Of a stretch of 64,000 bases of DNA, positions 43,751-55,226 are shown piece by piece. The stretch comes from Phialocephala subalpina (lineage: Eukaryota > Ascomycota > Leotiomycetes > Helotiales > Mollisiaceae): positions 1,435,059-1,499,058 of the forward strand of contig FJOG01000012.1 of NCBI GenBank assembly GCA_900073065.1, written 5' to 3'. The notes beneath the pieces were generated by a model. The model had not been told where the DNA came from. It made no database searches and was given only the letters and a program-made list of their open reading frames with translations. Each line of letters starts with the position of its first letter. Within the stretch, counting starts at the first letter, position 1. Made by a program: the position numbers and the translations under genes.

Positions 43751-45780
43751 ATGTCTTCAACATGGTCTCACAGCGAAGTCACCCACGCTGGCAGCCACAG
43801 TCAGGACTTCGATAACGCAGAGAAAGGTCTGTACGTGAGTAGGCTAAGCTTAGCAGTACTGTCACCTCTGGCCCATGGAGACAAGAATACGCAAATACAT
43901 ATCGAGACCCTCCGGTCCCCAATCTCACCAATTCCTGAAGGCATAACACCGTCCTCAAGTTTGCCAGAACTGTCCCTGTCATGGCCCGCAGGGTGGCAGC
44001 CTCCCAAGCCTAAGGTAACCGTTCTGTCTGCCAGCAAACGTCGATGGATCGTTTTTCAACTGTGGTTCAACACGTACCGAAAGTTCTTCACCTTGGTCAC
44101 CTTGCTCAACCTCGCCGGAATAATCATGGCGGCACTCAATCGATTCCCTTACGCCGAGAACCATTTGGGTGCTTTGGTGCTTGGAAATCTACTCGCAGCA
44201 ATTCTGATGCGAAACGAATTGTTCCTGCGATTTTTATACGTGATCGCCATCTATGGCCTGCGAAGTGTACGTCCCTTTCTTTAAAGGTCATATGACAGGG
44301 GCTAATAATTGTGTCATCAGTGGGCTCCAGTGAGCATCAAGCTGGCAGTAGTTTCGATCTTGCAACATGTCGGAGGCATTCATTCGGGATGTGCACTCTC
44401 CGGCGCTGCGTAAGACAATCGTATAGCCCATCAGCGAGCGGAACTGACACATTCTTCAGATGGCTGGTATTCAAGATTGTCGACATTATACGGCATCGCG
44501 CTATTCAGCCCAGTTCTGTAATTGCCACTGGTGTAATCACAAACACTTTTGTGATCATTTCCGTCCTGAGCGCCTTCCCATGGATTCGCAAGTTAGTCTT
44601 TCAAGTTCCATGATGGGTATTTCGGTAACTAAATCCTCATTTAGTACCCACCACAATATATTTGAGAGACACCATCGCTTCATTGGTTGGCTAGGTCTAG
44701 CGGTATATGCACCCCAATGCGACCTCGAGACTGGCTCTGACAAGTACTAGGCCACCTGGTGCTTCGTAATCTTGGGGAATACATACGATCTGAAACTTGG
44801 GCAATGGAGAACTAATGCTAATTCTCTGCTTAGCGCACAGGAGCTTTGGTTTGCCGTTTTCATGACGATATTGTGCGTTCCCCCCCAGATGTCCGTGGAG
44901 TGTTACTCATGCTCTAAAGTGTCCTCATTCCTTGGTTTACACTTCGACAAGTCCCTGTGGAAGTTGAAATCGTGAGTCACCCCTGGCTCCTTGCTCGAGG
45001 TCTACTTACATATGGTTTTAGCCATCGCCCAAAGTCGCCGTTCTCCGTTTCAACCGCGGGATTCAGCAAGGTCTCCTGGGCAGAATCAGCCGCACCTCGA
45101 TCATGGAGTACCACGCCTTTGGAATCATCAGCGAGGGCCGCAAGTCTCCGTATCATTATATGATCTGTGGTGTTCAAGGTGACTTTACGAAGACTCTCGT
45201 GAACGATCCACCCAAAACCGTGTGGACCAGGGAGCTCAAGTTCGGTATGCTCAATATCTCATTCTCAAAATGGCTATCCACTGATGTATGATAGCTGGTG
45301 TTGGGCATGCATCCGCGATGTTCAAGAGAGGAATCCGAATCTGCACCGGAACCGGCATCGGGGCAGCGCTGTCCACTTGCATCCAAAGCAAAAACTGGTA
45401 CGTCCTCTTACACTTTTTTGTGGCCTTTTTCTGATGACCTGTTAGGTTCCTCATCTGGATAGGTTCTGATCAGGAGAAAACCTTTGGGCCAACGATAACA
45501 GGTCTGATCCACAACAACATCGAGCCCGAGAGAATGATCCTCTGGGACTCGAAGGAACGAGGTGGACGACCAGATTCCGTGCAACTCCTCAAAGACACGT
45601 GGGAAAGTTTTGGAGCCGAGGTTATCTTCATTACTTCCAACATGCAGGGCAATGATGAGATGATGCAGGGTTGTCGTGCTGGTACGTATATTGGCATTTT
45701 AAACCATGCAAACAAGGAACTTCACTGACATCTGATCCATAGCTGGATTACACGCATTCGGGACTTTGTGGGACTTCTGA
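43751..45780 (+). CDS. TmpA-like integral membrane flavoprotein
   Basis: Ten exons (43751-44266, 44321-44409, 44460-44591, 44645-44702, 44751-44872, 44920-44971, 45022-45244, 45295-45397, 45446-45681, 45743-45780) keep phase throughout and give 522 residues. A polar N-terminus is followed by WFNTYRKFFTLVTLLNLAGI and other transmembrane helices (residues of about 135-320), with FERHHRFIGWLGLA carrying the His pair. LIPWFTLRQVPVEV leads to the soluble part, with FGIISEGRK, then ICTGTGIGAALSTCI, a nucleotide-binding glycine loop. It ends GLHAFGTLWDF. This matches the fungal TmpA/TmpL-related ferric-reductase-like family; A. nidulans TmpA affects conidiation. Substrate and role here are inferred. 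A large transposon sits 75 bp downstream. Confidence 0.82.
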
Positions 45781-45848
45781 TCATCTGGGGCCTCGGGTAT
45801 AGCATCAGTTTCCTAGAGTTATTGTTTCACAGCGGGATGCTGCTGAAC

Positions 45849-45854
45849 AATATT
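45849..45854. repeat. Left AATATT flank (putative target-site duplication)
   Basis: AATATT directly abuts the left terminal inverted repeat and is matched at 57045-57050. Because the word is its own reverse complement, it could also be part of the inverted repeat. Confidence 0.6.
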
Positions 45855-45881
45855 ACTAAAAAGCTCGGCAATATGCCGATC
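45855..45881 (+). repeat. Left terminal inverted repeat (27 bp)
   Basis: It begins ACTAAAA and ends GCAATATGCCGATC. Compared with the reverse complement of 57018-57044 it differs at positions 8, 10, 12 and 13 only. Confidence 0.82.
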
Positions 45882-46067
45882 TCCCGTCGATCGATCGATT
45901 TTAGTGATCGCCTAATCGTCCATTCAGAGGTGCTCGGCTTGCATTAGCGTAGGCAGCGCTCCGTCTCAGCATATGCTGATTTCTCCTCACCAAAAAATTT
46001 CTTCTTTTTTAAATATTCGACCCTTATTCTTTTATCGCTTTTATTATCGCAAAACCTCTTAATCACG

Positions 46068-47508
46068 ATGTCTCTTACTCGCGCCGACTTCGATAATCCT
46101 ACTGTATTGAATGCAGCTAATCCGTCCGCATACGGATATCATCATGGTATGCATATACCCTGCATATACTAGGCATATGCTCACAACATGAGCCAGGGCC
46201 CATTCCAAACAATAATCCGGGCTATCGCGAGCCGCTGCGCGCCGCTGCAATTGATGCAGGAACCCGGCGTAAGCACACGCTGAGCATATGCTAAGCTAGC
46301 ACTAACTTTCTTTAGCCTTGCCGAATGTCACGCCGGCTCAAAACAACGGTCCGTACTGGGGCCAGGACAGTGCTAAGCATATGCTGAACATGTCAACTCT
46401 AGCTGCCCCTATTGCTGGTGTTCGCCTTAGCACCATTAACACTGGCGTGTTAGTATAGGCCCTTGACTTATGGTGAACATATGCTCAGCACATCTAATAG
46501 CTGCGATATTGATGTAAACGCTGGTCAAATGTGTGGCCAAGTTTTTACTGCTCAGCCTTCTGTTTGTCTCTCTTCTACCTTTATATTCTCATCTAATTAT
46601 ATTAGAAACTTCGTCATATTCGCAATGATCATACTGGCGCTCGTTTGTATACTCTTGTTCCAAGCCTCCGCATATACTTAACTTATGCACAGTTCTTAAT
46701 CCCAGCACGGTCAATGTCACTGGACCGGTCCAAGTCGCTGGCGAGAAGTACGCTATGCTCCGCTTATGCGTAGCATATGCCGAGCTAACGGTTATGCAGT
46801 GCCATCAAACGTTTTGTTGTTACAGGCGGCTGGCGTGATGCCCGTTACTTGTCAGAGCCTGGGTATTACCGCAGCACACGTTCAGCATGTACTCAGCTTA
46901 TACTGTAATAGAACTGGTCCTACTAATGGTCGTCTTGACCTTTACGCCACCGCTTGTGAGCGCATTGCGTATGTGCCCAGCATATGCCGAAAAGTTTATT
47001 ACTAACTTCTTTAGTCGAAATGACCCTGAGTTTGCTGCCATGTTTGGCACTCAATTCCATCGTGTAAGATACACGCACACGCTATGTCGAGCATATGCTA
47101 AGCATTTAGCGCCCGATTGATGCTGTCTCTTTGTCAGGAAAGCGCAAAGTAAGTCGTCAAACACCAGCCGATGCTATGCATATGCTCAACATATCTAGCG
47201 CGGTCCGACCCCTCCTCCTTTTAATCCTTTACCCGACCAGGATAAGGACCGAGATGGTATGTTCTCGTCATATAACGCTCAACTTATGCTCTGCATATAC
47301 TAAGTCTATGCAGACTCTCCACCTAAGCCCCCTTCTCCTTCCGCTGGTCGAAAGTCTCGCGGCACTCCGAAAAAGAGTACTGGAAGTAAGTCGGCATATA
47401 CTAAGCATATGCCCCGCATTGCTAATCTGTATAGCCACTGGGTCTCGTCCTTCTCGTCCCCGTGCTAGCAAACCAACGGAGGATGTTACTTTTCCTAAAC
47501 TTGTTTAA
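46068..47508 (+). CDS. Transposon accessory gene A: atypical C2H2 finger protein
   Basis: Many short exons separated by introns of about 35-75 bp. Exon 1 (46068-46144) encodes MSLTRADFDNPTVLNAANPS and then AYGYHHG. Next come PIPNNNPGYREPLRAAAIDA, LPNVTPAQNN and APIAGVRLSTINTG. CDIDVNAGQMCGQVFTAQPS spliced to KLRHIRNDHTG gives C-x9-C-x12-H-x4-H, a C2H2-like finger with a long first loop. Then AIKRFVVTGGWRDARYLSEP, NGRLDLYATACERIA and RNDPEFAAMFGTQFHR. The C-terminus is basic and Pro/Ser-rich (AGRKSRGTPKKSTG, RPSRPRASKP). Nearly every intron holds the GCATATGC motif. DNA binding is likely from finger and tail; its target is unknown. Some exon borders remain approximate. Confidence 0.65.
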
Positions 47509-47753
47509 GCATATATTTAATATATGCGCAAGTGATTACGGCGTAACTAAGGTATAATGGAGTTTGGTTTGGAAAATATCGATACCCATATAAATTATTC
47601 TACTTTTTCTTAATTCATGCAAAGCATATGCCCAACTTATGACTAATATACGCTATGAACTACTCTACGCGAAAAAACGCGCTAATTCTCGTCGCGTTTT
47701 TATATTTTAAAAATTTAATCTTTCCTTATTTTTCCTCTACCATCACATTCACA

Positions 47754-50700
47754 ATGGCTGAACTCGAACTGTCTCACACTATTGAATCTCAAATTCAAGA
47801 AACAATTCAAATTTGGATTAATGGATTATCAGTAAGTATTATATCCTTTGCATACGTTTAGCATATCCTAATCCTCTTCTCAGCATGAATCCGCACCGCT
47901 TACAGCTCCTATTCCACCTGAAGGGCAATTTCAACTCGATGATGATGATGATACTGCTTCTTTATCATTTTCGCAAAACGATCCTCTCGATTTATTTGAA
48001 GATCTATCTGATACAGCTTCACAAACTAATCATAATGCAAATTTACCTACTCCTATACATATGGGCTTGAACCAAGTGTGCTCGCATATCCTTTGCATAT
48101 GCGCGGTATATACTAACAATATGCAGGAGGAAATCATGGAGATGCACACAAAGGAAGACACCCAAGTGAATCAATTTTAAAAATATGCTGAGCATATGCT
48201 GACACTATGCAGAACACCCTCGGTGCGTATGGTTGCGTCGCATTGCGAAATGGAAAGCATATTATTGCATTTAATGAAGTTCAAGATCATTGGGATATGC
48301 CTTATTATCCTAAAACTTCACAAGATGGAATATTACATTGTATTCATCCTTCTCGACCTCTTATTCCACTTGAGGCTACGGCGGCAGAAGTCTTTGCAGT
48401 AGCTAAAAGAGAGATGAGCAAAGTGCGTACGCTTAACACATGCTCGGCATATGCTGATATTTTTAGGTTCAATATTCTNNNNNNNNNNNNNNNNNNNNNN
48501 NNNNNNNNNNNNNNNNNNNNNNNNNNNNNNNNNNNNNNNNNNNNNNNNNNNNNNNNNNNNNNNNNNNNNNNNNNNNNNNNNNNNNNNNNNNNNNNNNNNN
48601 NNNNNNNNNNNNNNNNNNNNNNNNNNNNNNNNNNNNNNNNNNNNNNNNNNNNNNNNNNNNNNNNNNNNNNNNNNNNNNNNNNNNNNNNNNNNNNNNNNNN
48701 NNNNNNNNNNNNNNNNNNNNNNNNNNNNNNNNNNNNNNNNNNNNNNNNNNNNNNNNNNNNNNNNNNNNNNNNNNNNNNNNNNNNNNNNNNNNNNNNNNNN
48801 NNNNNNNNNNNNNNNNNNNNNNNNNNNNNNNNNNNNNNNNNNNNNNNNNNNNNNNNNNNNNNNNNNNNNNNNNNNNNNNNNNNNNNNNNNNNNNNNNNNN
48901 NNNNNNNNNNNNNNNNNNNNNNNNNNNNNNNNNNNNNNNNNNNNNNNNNNNNNNNNNNNNNNNNNNNNNNNNNNNNNNNNNNNNNNNNNNNNNNNNNNNN
49001 NNNNNNNNNNNNNNNNNNNNNNNNNNNNNNNNNNNNNNNNNNNNNNNNNNNNNNNNNNNNNNNNNNNNNNNNNNNNNNNNNNNNNNNNNNNNNNNNNNNN
49101 NNNNNNNNNNNNNNNNNNNNNNNNNNNNNNNNNNNNNNNNNNNNNNNNNNNNNNNNNNNNNNNNNNNNNNNNNNNNNNNNNNNNNNNNNNNNNNNNNNNN
49201 NNNNNNNNNNNNNNNNNNNNNNNNNNNNNNNNNNNNNNNNNNNNNNNNNNNNNNNNNNNNNNNNNNNNNNNNNNNNNNNNNNNNNNNNNNNNNNNNNNNN
49301 NNNNNNNNNNNNNNNNNNNNNNNNNNNNNNNNNNNNNNNNNNNNNNNNNNNNNNNNNNNNNNNTATGAATCCTACTACGCTGCCTTTACTTGGAAAAGAT
49401 CGTAATAATAAAGATATCAAAGTATGGAAAATACACTACAAATGCTCTGGTTGTCGACATTGCGAATTTGTTCCTGAGCATATGCTTAAACCAAATCCAG
49501 CATATGATGACGTGGATATCGAAAAGCTTTATGCATTGCAACATCAAGGAAGTCGCAAATTCTTCGATCGATCTATTAGCGAACGACTTCGAGATAAAAC
49601 ACTTGCATTATATAATAGTTTTATGGTATCTTGGACAGCTACGAGATTTACTTGTAAGAATAAGCATGGAATCTCTCAATGTCCAAGCTCGAAGAGACCT
49701 CAAACATGGATTCGGAATGGCGTGAGTATATGCTTAGCATATGCAAAAATCCGCTAACTAAGTTCTAGGCACTAATATACGGCTGCTCTCTTAATAATGC
49801 TGATGCAACTTGGCATACAGCTCGTAGTATTCCTACTCTTACTTCTGAAATCGATTGGGACTTTCTAAGAGCTCTTTTTGCTTATGGTTACAATGGTAAA
49901 CAAAACCATTGCACATATATTAGCAATTCTACTACGACTGCTAAGAAATGCGGTAAGCTCATCCCTTGCACCTTCTTAGCATATGCTAAACATCTGCCAG
50001 GCTTCGACCACGCCCAAAGTCAAGGCAAAGTTTGCTATTTTAATAAATGTTTAACCACATGGGATATACTTATTCCATTTAATATGTGGTTATTTCCATT
50101 TTATTTTGTAATTGCACGCAATTGTCATCATCATGCTCCTCCTTTACCTGGACGCCTTCCTAAAGATATAGCTTTAGACTTTGTTACTTCACTTGAGAGT
50201 GTAGGACCAGATTCTTTAGCCGATATGACTCCACGTATGTCTAAAATAGGCTTAGCACGCTTCGAGCATATGCTGACTATGCGCAGGTCGCTATCAACTC
50301 TCTGCTCAATATCAATGGCTTCTTCAAAGGTATCAAGCTAGTACATTAAAGGCTATTCATATTGCACTTGCATGTGAGGATCGACAATGGTCTTTAATTC
50401 GAATGCTTCGACTTCGGCATTTTCCTGAAGGAACACATCTCCTTGGTAAGATTTTTATTAGTTGATGTTATGCATATGCTAAGCATGTACTCTGTAGGTG
50501 CTGAGCGTGAGTGGCGCATGGATCGCACAAGATTATCTCACGAACGATGGATTCGCAAAATCTGGTGGTCTACTGATCGAAAATGGTTTATGATCTTTGC
50601 TTGTACTATCGCTGAGGCTCGCGAATTCAAGTATTGTGAGCATTTACAAGTCGATATGTCATTCAAAATGATACAAGGAGAGACCAATATATGGTCATTT

Positions 50701-52716
50701 GTAGGATGGAGTCATCGTGCGAAGCGTATGTTCATCTTATGCTCTGCATATGCTAAGACTAATCTTATCGCAGTTATTCTTCCATATATTCATGTTTTTA
50801 CTAATTTGAATTCTCGACGTGGATATCGAATTATGTGGGGAGAGGCTTTTAAAATTCTCGAAGATATAAGCGGAGAAACTATTCGATTCTCTTATATGAC
50901 TCGTCCAGAAACACGTTGGGGACTTAAGACTATTGGTCTAGATATGTGTGGAAAGCAAGCAGGAGGTAAGCATATACTTTTGATATATTGAGCATATGCT
51001 GACCATAGTTAGGCCTTGGTGACCATCTTAATTCCCGTGATCCTAGTCGAAGTTGTGATGAGCATTTAGCACATCTTTTAGTGTTTTGCAAAGTTCATTT
51101 GAAGCGCAATTTTCAGAAGAAATGGCCGATACATGAAGGTCGACATTATATTCTTAATCACTTGTTTACAAGTCGAGATCGAGTAGAATTCACCGAGCGC
51201 ATGGCTAGCATATGCCAAGAATGGCCTGAGCTTACGAATTGGATTGTTCACAAACAACCACCTTGGATTTTATGTGGATTATTGAAAGGAGAATCAAAGG
51301 TACGACATGAGTATTGGGCAATTGCTAAAAAACATACTGGCGAATCTGAATCAAGTCATTCGCAAGAAAACAATTTTGTTGGACGCAAATGTACAATTTT
51401 AGGCGGACTTCTACGGTGAGCATATTTTCAGCACATTCTCGGCATATGCTAACCAATATTTTAGCTTAAAAATTCATGTTCGTCATGTTTATGAACGACA
51501 CGATACTTATTGTCAACAAGGTGTTTCATATACTTTTCATAATACGAGTATTGAATCGAATTTGAGTATAATCAATAATAAACGAGGTAAAATGCTCTTT
51601 TTATTTATAATACATATATATATACTAATAGTATATGCAGAGCGTATGCACCGTAAAGCTGCCGACAGAAGATCAAAAGCAATTACTGCAGGAAAGCCTT
51701 CAAGTTACAACCCAGAGAATCCTTTTATGTTTCCTACACAACGGGATCTTGAAGTTATGGAACGAATCGGAATTAAAACAGGAGATTCGGATCTTATGCA
51801 AGGCAATTCTATGATCGCCAGTGCCCAGCATATGCCGGGCACAGGCTCAACCTTTGAGAGTCCCGATACTTTGGATTTCATTAACGTGGACGATGCGGGC
51901 ACGGGCGGAACTTCCACTGAGCATATGCTGAGCACACCCGACGACTCGATCCAATACTCTTCGACTCTCTATACTCTCCAACCATCCGATCCAAGGCCCT
52001 CCAATCCATTCGCAGCATATGCAGGGCATACGTTGCCTAATCTAAGAAGCTTTACTTCGAACTTGAGTTTTCCATCTATTCAGCCTTCTTTTGCGCCTCT
52101 TGAGAGACTCTCGACACAATCTCGATTCCAATCTTCTATTATTTCGAGTTCTTTACCTTCGACTTCTTCGATTTTCTCTAATCTCACATACGCACAAACT
52201 TCGCAGAGCATAAGCTCAACACCTTCTCAACAAGACCAATTATATGCCGAATATGCACCACATGCACAAAATGTGAATACTAGCGCCGGAATCACCAGTA
52301 CCCGCTCAGCACAGCCTCGGCTTATGCTTGGCATTCGCGATCTACCAGCGAATGATTCAACGAGTATTTATAGTAATACGAGATCATGCATGCCGCTATC
52401 TGCTCTTCAAGCTCAATCTATGCATACACCAATCGCAACAAATTCTCAGACCATTATATATAACCGAGAAAGCAATCGCACCCGAGAGCGGGCTCGGCAT
52501 ATGTTCAGCACAGACACAGCCGGTGCTGAGAGCATACCACCGCCCTCTAATCAAGAGCAAGGACTAGCTTTTGGACAAAAACGTTTCTATGAAGAAACAT
52601 TGATATTGGAAGATAAGGTTAAAGAATTAGAAGCTCGAATTGCAGAAAAGAAACGGATTCAATACTTGCGAGAAAAAGAACGTAAGTTGCAAAGAGAATT
52701 AGAAGAGCTAAATTAG
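47754..52716 (+). CDS. MULE-like DDE transposase
   Basis: A multi-exon gene whose introns are about 43-55 bp. It starts MAELELSHTIESQIQETIQI, has an acidic Asp/Ser stretch, then NTLGAYGCVALRNGKHI; a gap (48479-49363) hides the next part. YKCSGCRHCEFVPEH is a probable zinc region. The catalytic core shows VDMSFKM (first Asp, about 50652), IGLDMCGKQAGG (about 50940), FCKVHLKRNF (CxxH, about 51090) and TSIESNLSIINNKR (Glu, about 51555). The order D, D, CxxH, E is the plan of Mutator-like transposases, so it should cut and join the 27-bp ends. After the last intron (about 51588-51640) a Ser/Thr-rich tail with four palindrome-encoded segments leads to a terminal coiled coil (EDKVKELEARIAEKKRIQ). 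Superfamily placement is inferred. Confidence 0.72.
48479..49363. other. Assembly gap (885 N) inside the transposase gene
   Basis: The coding sequence enters at VQYS and leaves before MNPTTLPLLGKDRNNK. The gap hides part of the N-terminal half and an unknown number of introns and palindromes. Confidence 0.95.
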
Positions 52717-52926
52717 AGTTTTCCTTTTGCATGTACTAAGCATATGCCCTAACTACTCTCGAGTCATGCGCGCATAAAATCGGTGTGAAAAGTCATACGA
52801 GTTGCCGAGGTTAGTATACTAAGCATGTGCTTAGCTTATACCTCTCGCTTTTATTTCTCGTTCCAATTTCCAAATGCAATTTTTTGATTCTTTCTATCCT
52901 CAATTTATGCGAAGCATATGCTCAAC

Positions 52927-54966
52927 ATGCCTCTAATCTCTCTTACTCGTGCTGATATTGATCGTGCTCTTACACAAACACTTAATCATCCATCAATCGA
53001 ATATGGTTATCATCATGGCCCAATTCCAACGAATATTTCAACTAAACTCTCACCAATTAATACTTTCATGTATTTTTATAATATATATTTTATATATTTT
53101 AAATATAAACTAATTCTTTTTAGTTGTGATATTCAAATGTTAGATGGTAGAAGTTGTGGAGTTAGTTGTACATCATCGTCAACTGTAAGATATTCCTTTC
53201 TAATAATTAAAATATATTAATTATTAGCTTTATCGCCATATACGCACACAACACAAATCAGGTAATAAGAGTCTCTCTTTATGCAAAGCATATGCTCAAT
53301 ATATCCTCAGCTCAAGTTGAGGTTGCGAAACAAAAAAATCTTCACTCTGCAGAAAAAGTATATGGTCAAATGTATGTTTATTTTTTCTTAATTATATTGA
53401 TTATTATTGATTTTAAACAGGATACTTTTGCGATACATTGTCTTAAAGGGATTTCGATTTGCACAATATGTGAAAGAACCAAGGTAATACTCTTAAGCGT
53501 GTGCCGAGCATATGCTAACCACAAATAGTCCTAAGGAGACCGATTTTTTGAGATTAATTCATGAAGTCGAAAGAATTGCGTAAATTATTTTCTTTAACTT
53601 TATTTGAATTTATTTTAATATTTATAGGGCAAATGATGCAAGCTTTTCTGCTATTTATGGTCTCAAATTTGGCCGTGAGGCAGTGACTGGCGTTGATCCT
53701 TTCGATATGGTGAGACTCGTTTGAGCATATGCTCGACATGTACTAAACGTAAGCAGGGACTCGATATGTCTACACGCAATTTTTTCCTTCAAATTCCTTT
53801 ATCATTAGTCTCTACTACAAGTGTTTTGTTATCCACTATCCTTAGGACTTCTGAATCAAGCCTTCAACTAGCATCAACCTCTGGAAGAAGTACAAGAAAA
53901 GCTAAATCACCGATTCGAACTACGTCTCAGGTAAGCCATATGCTTAGCATATGTCGAGGTTATGCTGAATTTATACAGAAAGCAAAACTCTCTTCGGAAA
54001 CCGTCGATCCCGCTGATTTAGCAGCAGACTCGAATGCTAAGCATATGCCAACTTATGACAGCAATATCGATCCTCTACTAAGTGCTATTCCTAGTACTTT
54101 GAGCAATATCGAGCATACGCTTAGCATAGAGACCATGGAGCACTCGAACGAAAATGCTCCTCCTTCTGAGCCTGCTCATAGTGCTGAGCATATGCCCAGC
54201 ACTACCACTCTCGGGCCTTCGAACGAAAGTGCTCCTCTTTCTGAGCCTACTGTCTTTTCTGAGCCTACTATTCTTTCTGAGCCTGCTGTTCTTTCTAAGC
54301 TTGCTGTTCTTTCCGAGCCTGCTGTTCTTTCCGAGCCTGCTGTTCTTTCCGAGCCTACTGTTCTTTCTGAGCCTGCTTTTAGTGCTAGGCATATGCTTAG
54401 CACTACAACTCTAGGACCTTCGCACGAAAGTGCTCCTTTCTCCGAGCCTACTGTCCTTTCTAAGCCTGCTCCCAGCACTGAGCATATGCCTAGCATACAG
54501 TCTCTACCACAATCGGGAACAACTAGTCTTGACTCCAGCCAATTATCTGAACCTCCCGCGAGCCCAGATGCTGAGCATATGCCAGAACGCATAAATCTCA
54601 ATAATAATCTTCGACCTAGTACTCCTGAATTTACTAGTTCGGAATCTGCTTTTGATAAAATGGATAAGCTTTTAGATGCACATATAGCTTCTAATTCTCC
54701 TATGCCATTACGATCAAAAGTAAGTGGGTTTTCAGAGGAGCTTATACCGAGTATTTACTTAGCTTATGCTAACTATATGTCAGGCCAAGCTATCTCAAGA
54801 TATGAGTACTAGTAATGAAGAGGAATCAAAGCAATCGAGGCGTATTCAGCCTAAAAGAGGGAGTAAAAGACCTCGAGCTGAAAGCGAATCCAAATCCATG
54901 CAATTAAACAAAGGTAAATTAAAAATTATTGAAATTAATACCGAGTATATGCTAAGCATATTTTGA
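52927..54966 (+). CDS. Transposon accessory gene B: finger protein with repetitive Ser/Pro tail
   Basis: Paralog of A. Exon 1 begins MPLISLTRADIDRALTQTLN and runs without a break through EYGYHHGPIPTN, the junction that carries an intron in A and C. The finger is CDIQMLDGRSCGVSCTSSST joined to LYRHIRTQHKSGN, again C-x9-C-x12-H-x4-H. Later modules are TFAIHCLKGISICTICERTK and ANDASFSAIYGLKFGREA. A long low-complexity region (about 53760-54720) contains SEPAVL hexapeptides and five EHM/KHM/RHM-type palindrome-coded segments. After an intron the tail is basic (RRIQPKRGSKRPRAESE). Two introns before and after the finger are AT-rich and lack the GCATATGC motif, unlike their counterparts in A and C. 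The ATG at 52927 follows a palindrome at 52911. Confidence 0.65.
54238..54378 (+). repeat. 18-bp coding minisatellite (SEPAVL)
   Basis: About eight tandem units of TCTGAGCCTGCTGTTCTT type encode SEP-(A/T)-(V/I)-(L/F) with minor variants, one changed to SKLAVL. It sits between two palindrome copies that each begin a larger repeated unit (HMPSTTTLGPSNESAPLSEP and its near copy at 54390). Confidence 0.8.
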
Positions 54967-55226
54967 GTAGCTGTTCCGCGTGGTAGTATTTACGATGGTC
55001 CTTAGAAATAGTTTCCTTAATAGAATTTGTTCTGCTAAGCATATGCTCTGCATAAGCTCAATGTGGTCGCGTGTCAAGTGCACAGCATACGACTAATGCA
55101 GGCGCTAGTCCTTTTTGGGCATCGCGCGATAATTTTTTGTTTTCCCCTCCAACCCCACCATAAGCCAAGAATATTTTTTGTGCCAACACAGCATATGCAC
55201 AACATTTATCTGAGCATATGCCCAGC

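Noticed and set aside
48344..49420. Long minus-strand and other open frames across the N gaps
   Set aside because: They are open only because N codons contain no stops; the same holds for frames at 30988-31767 and 60215-60775.
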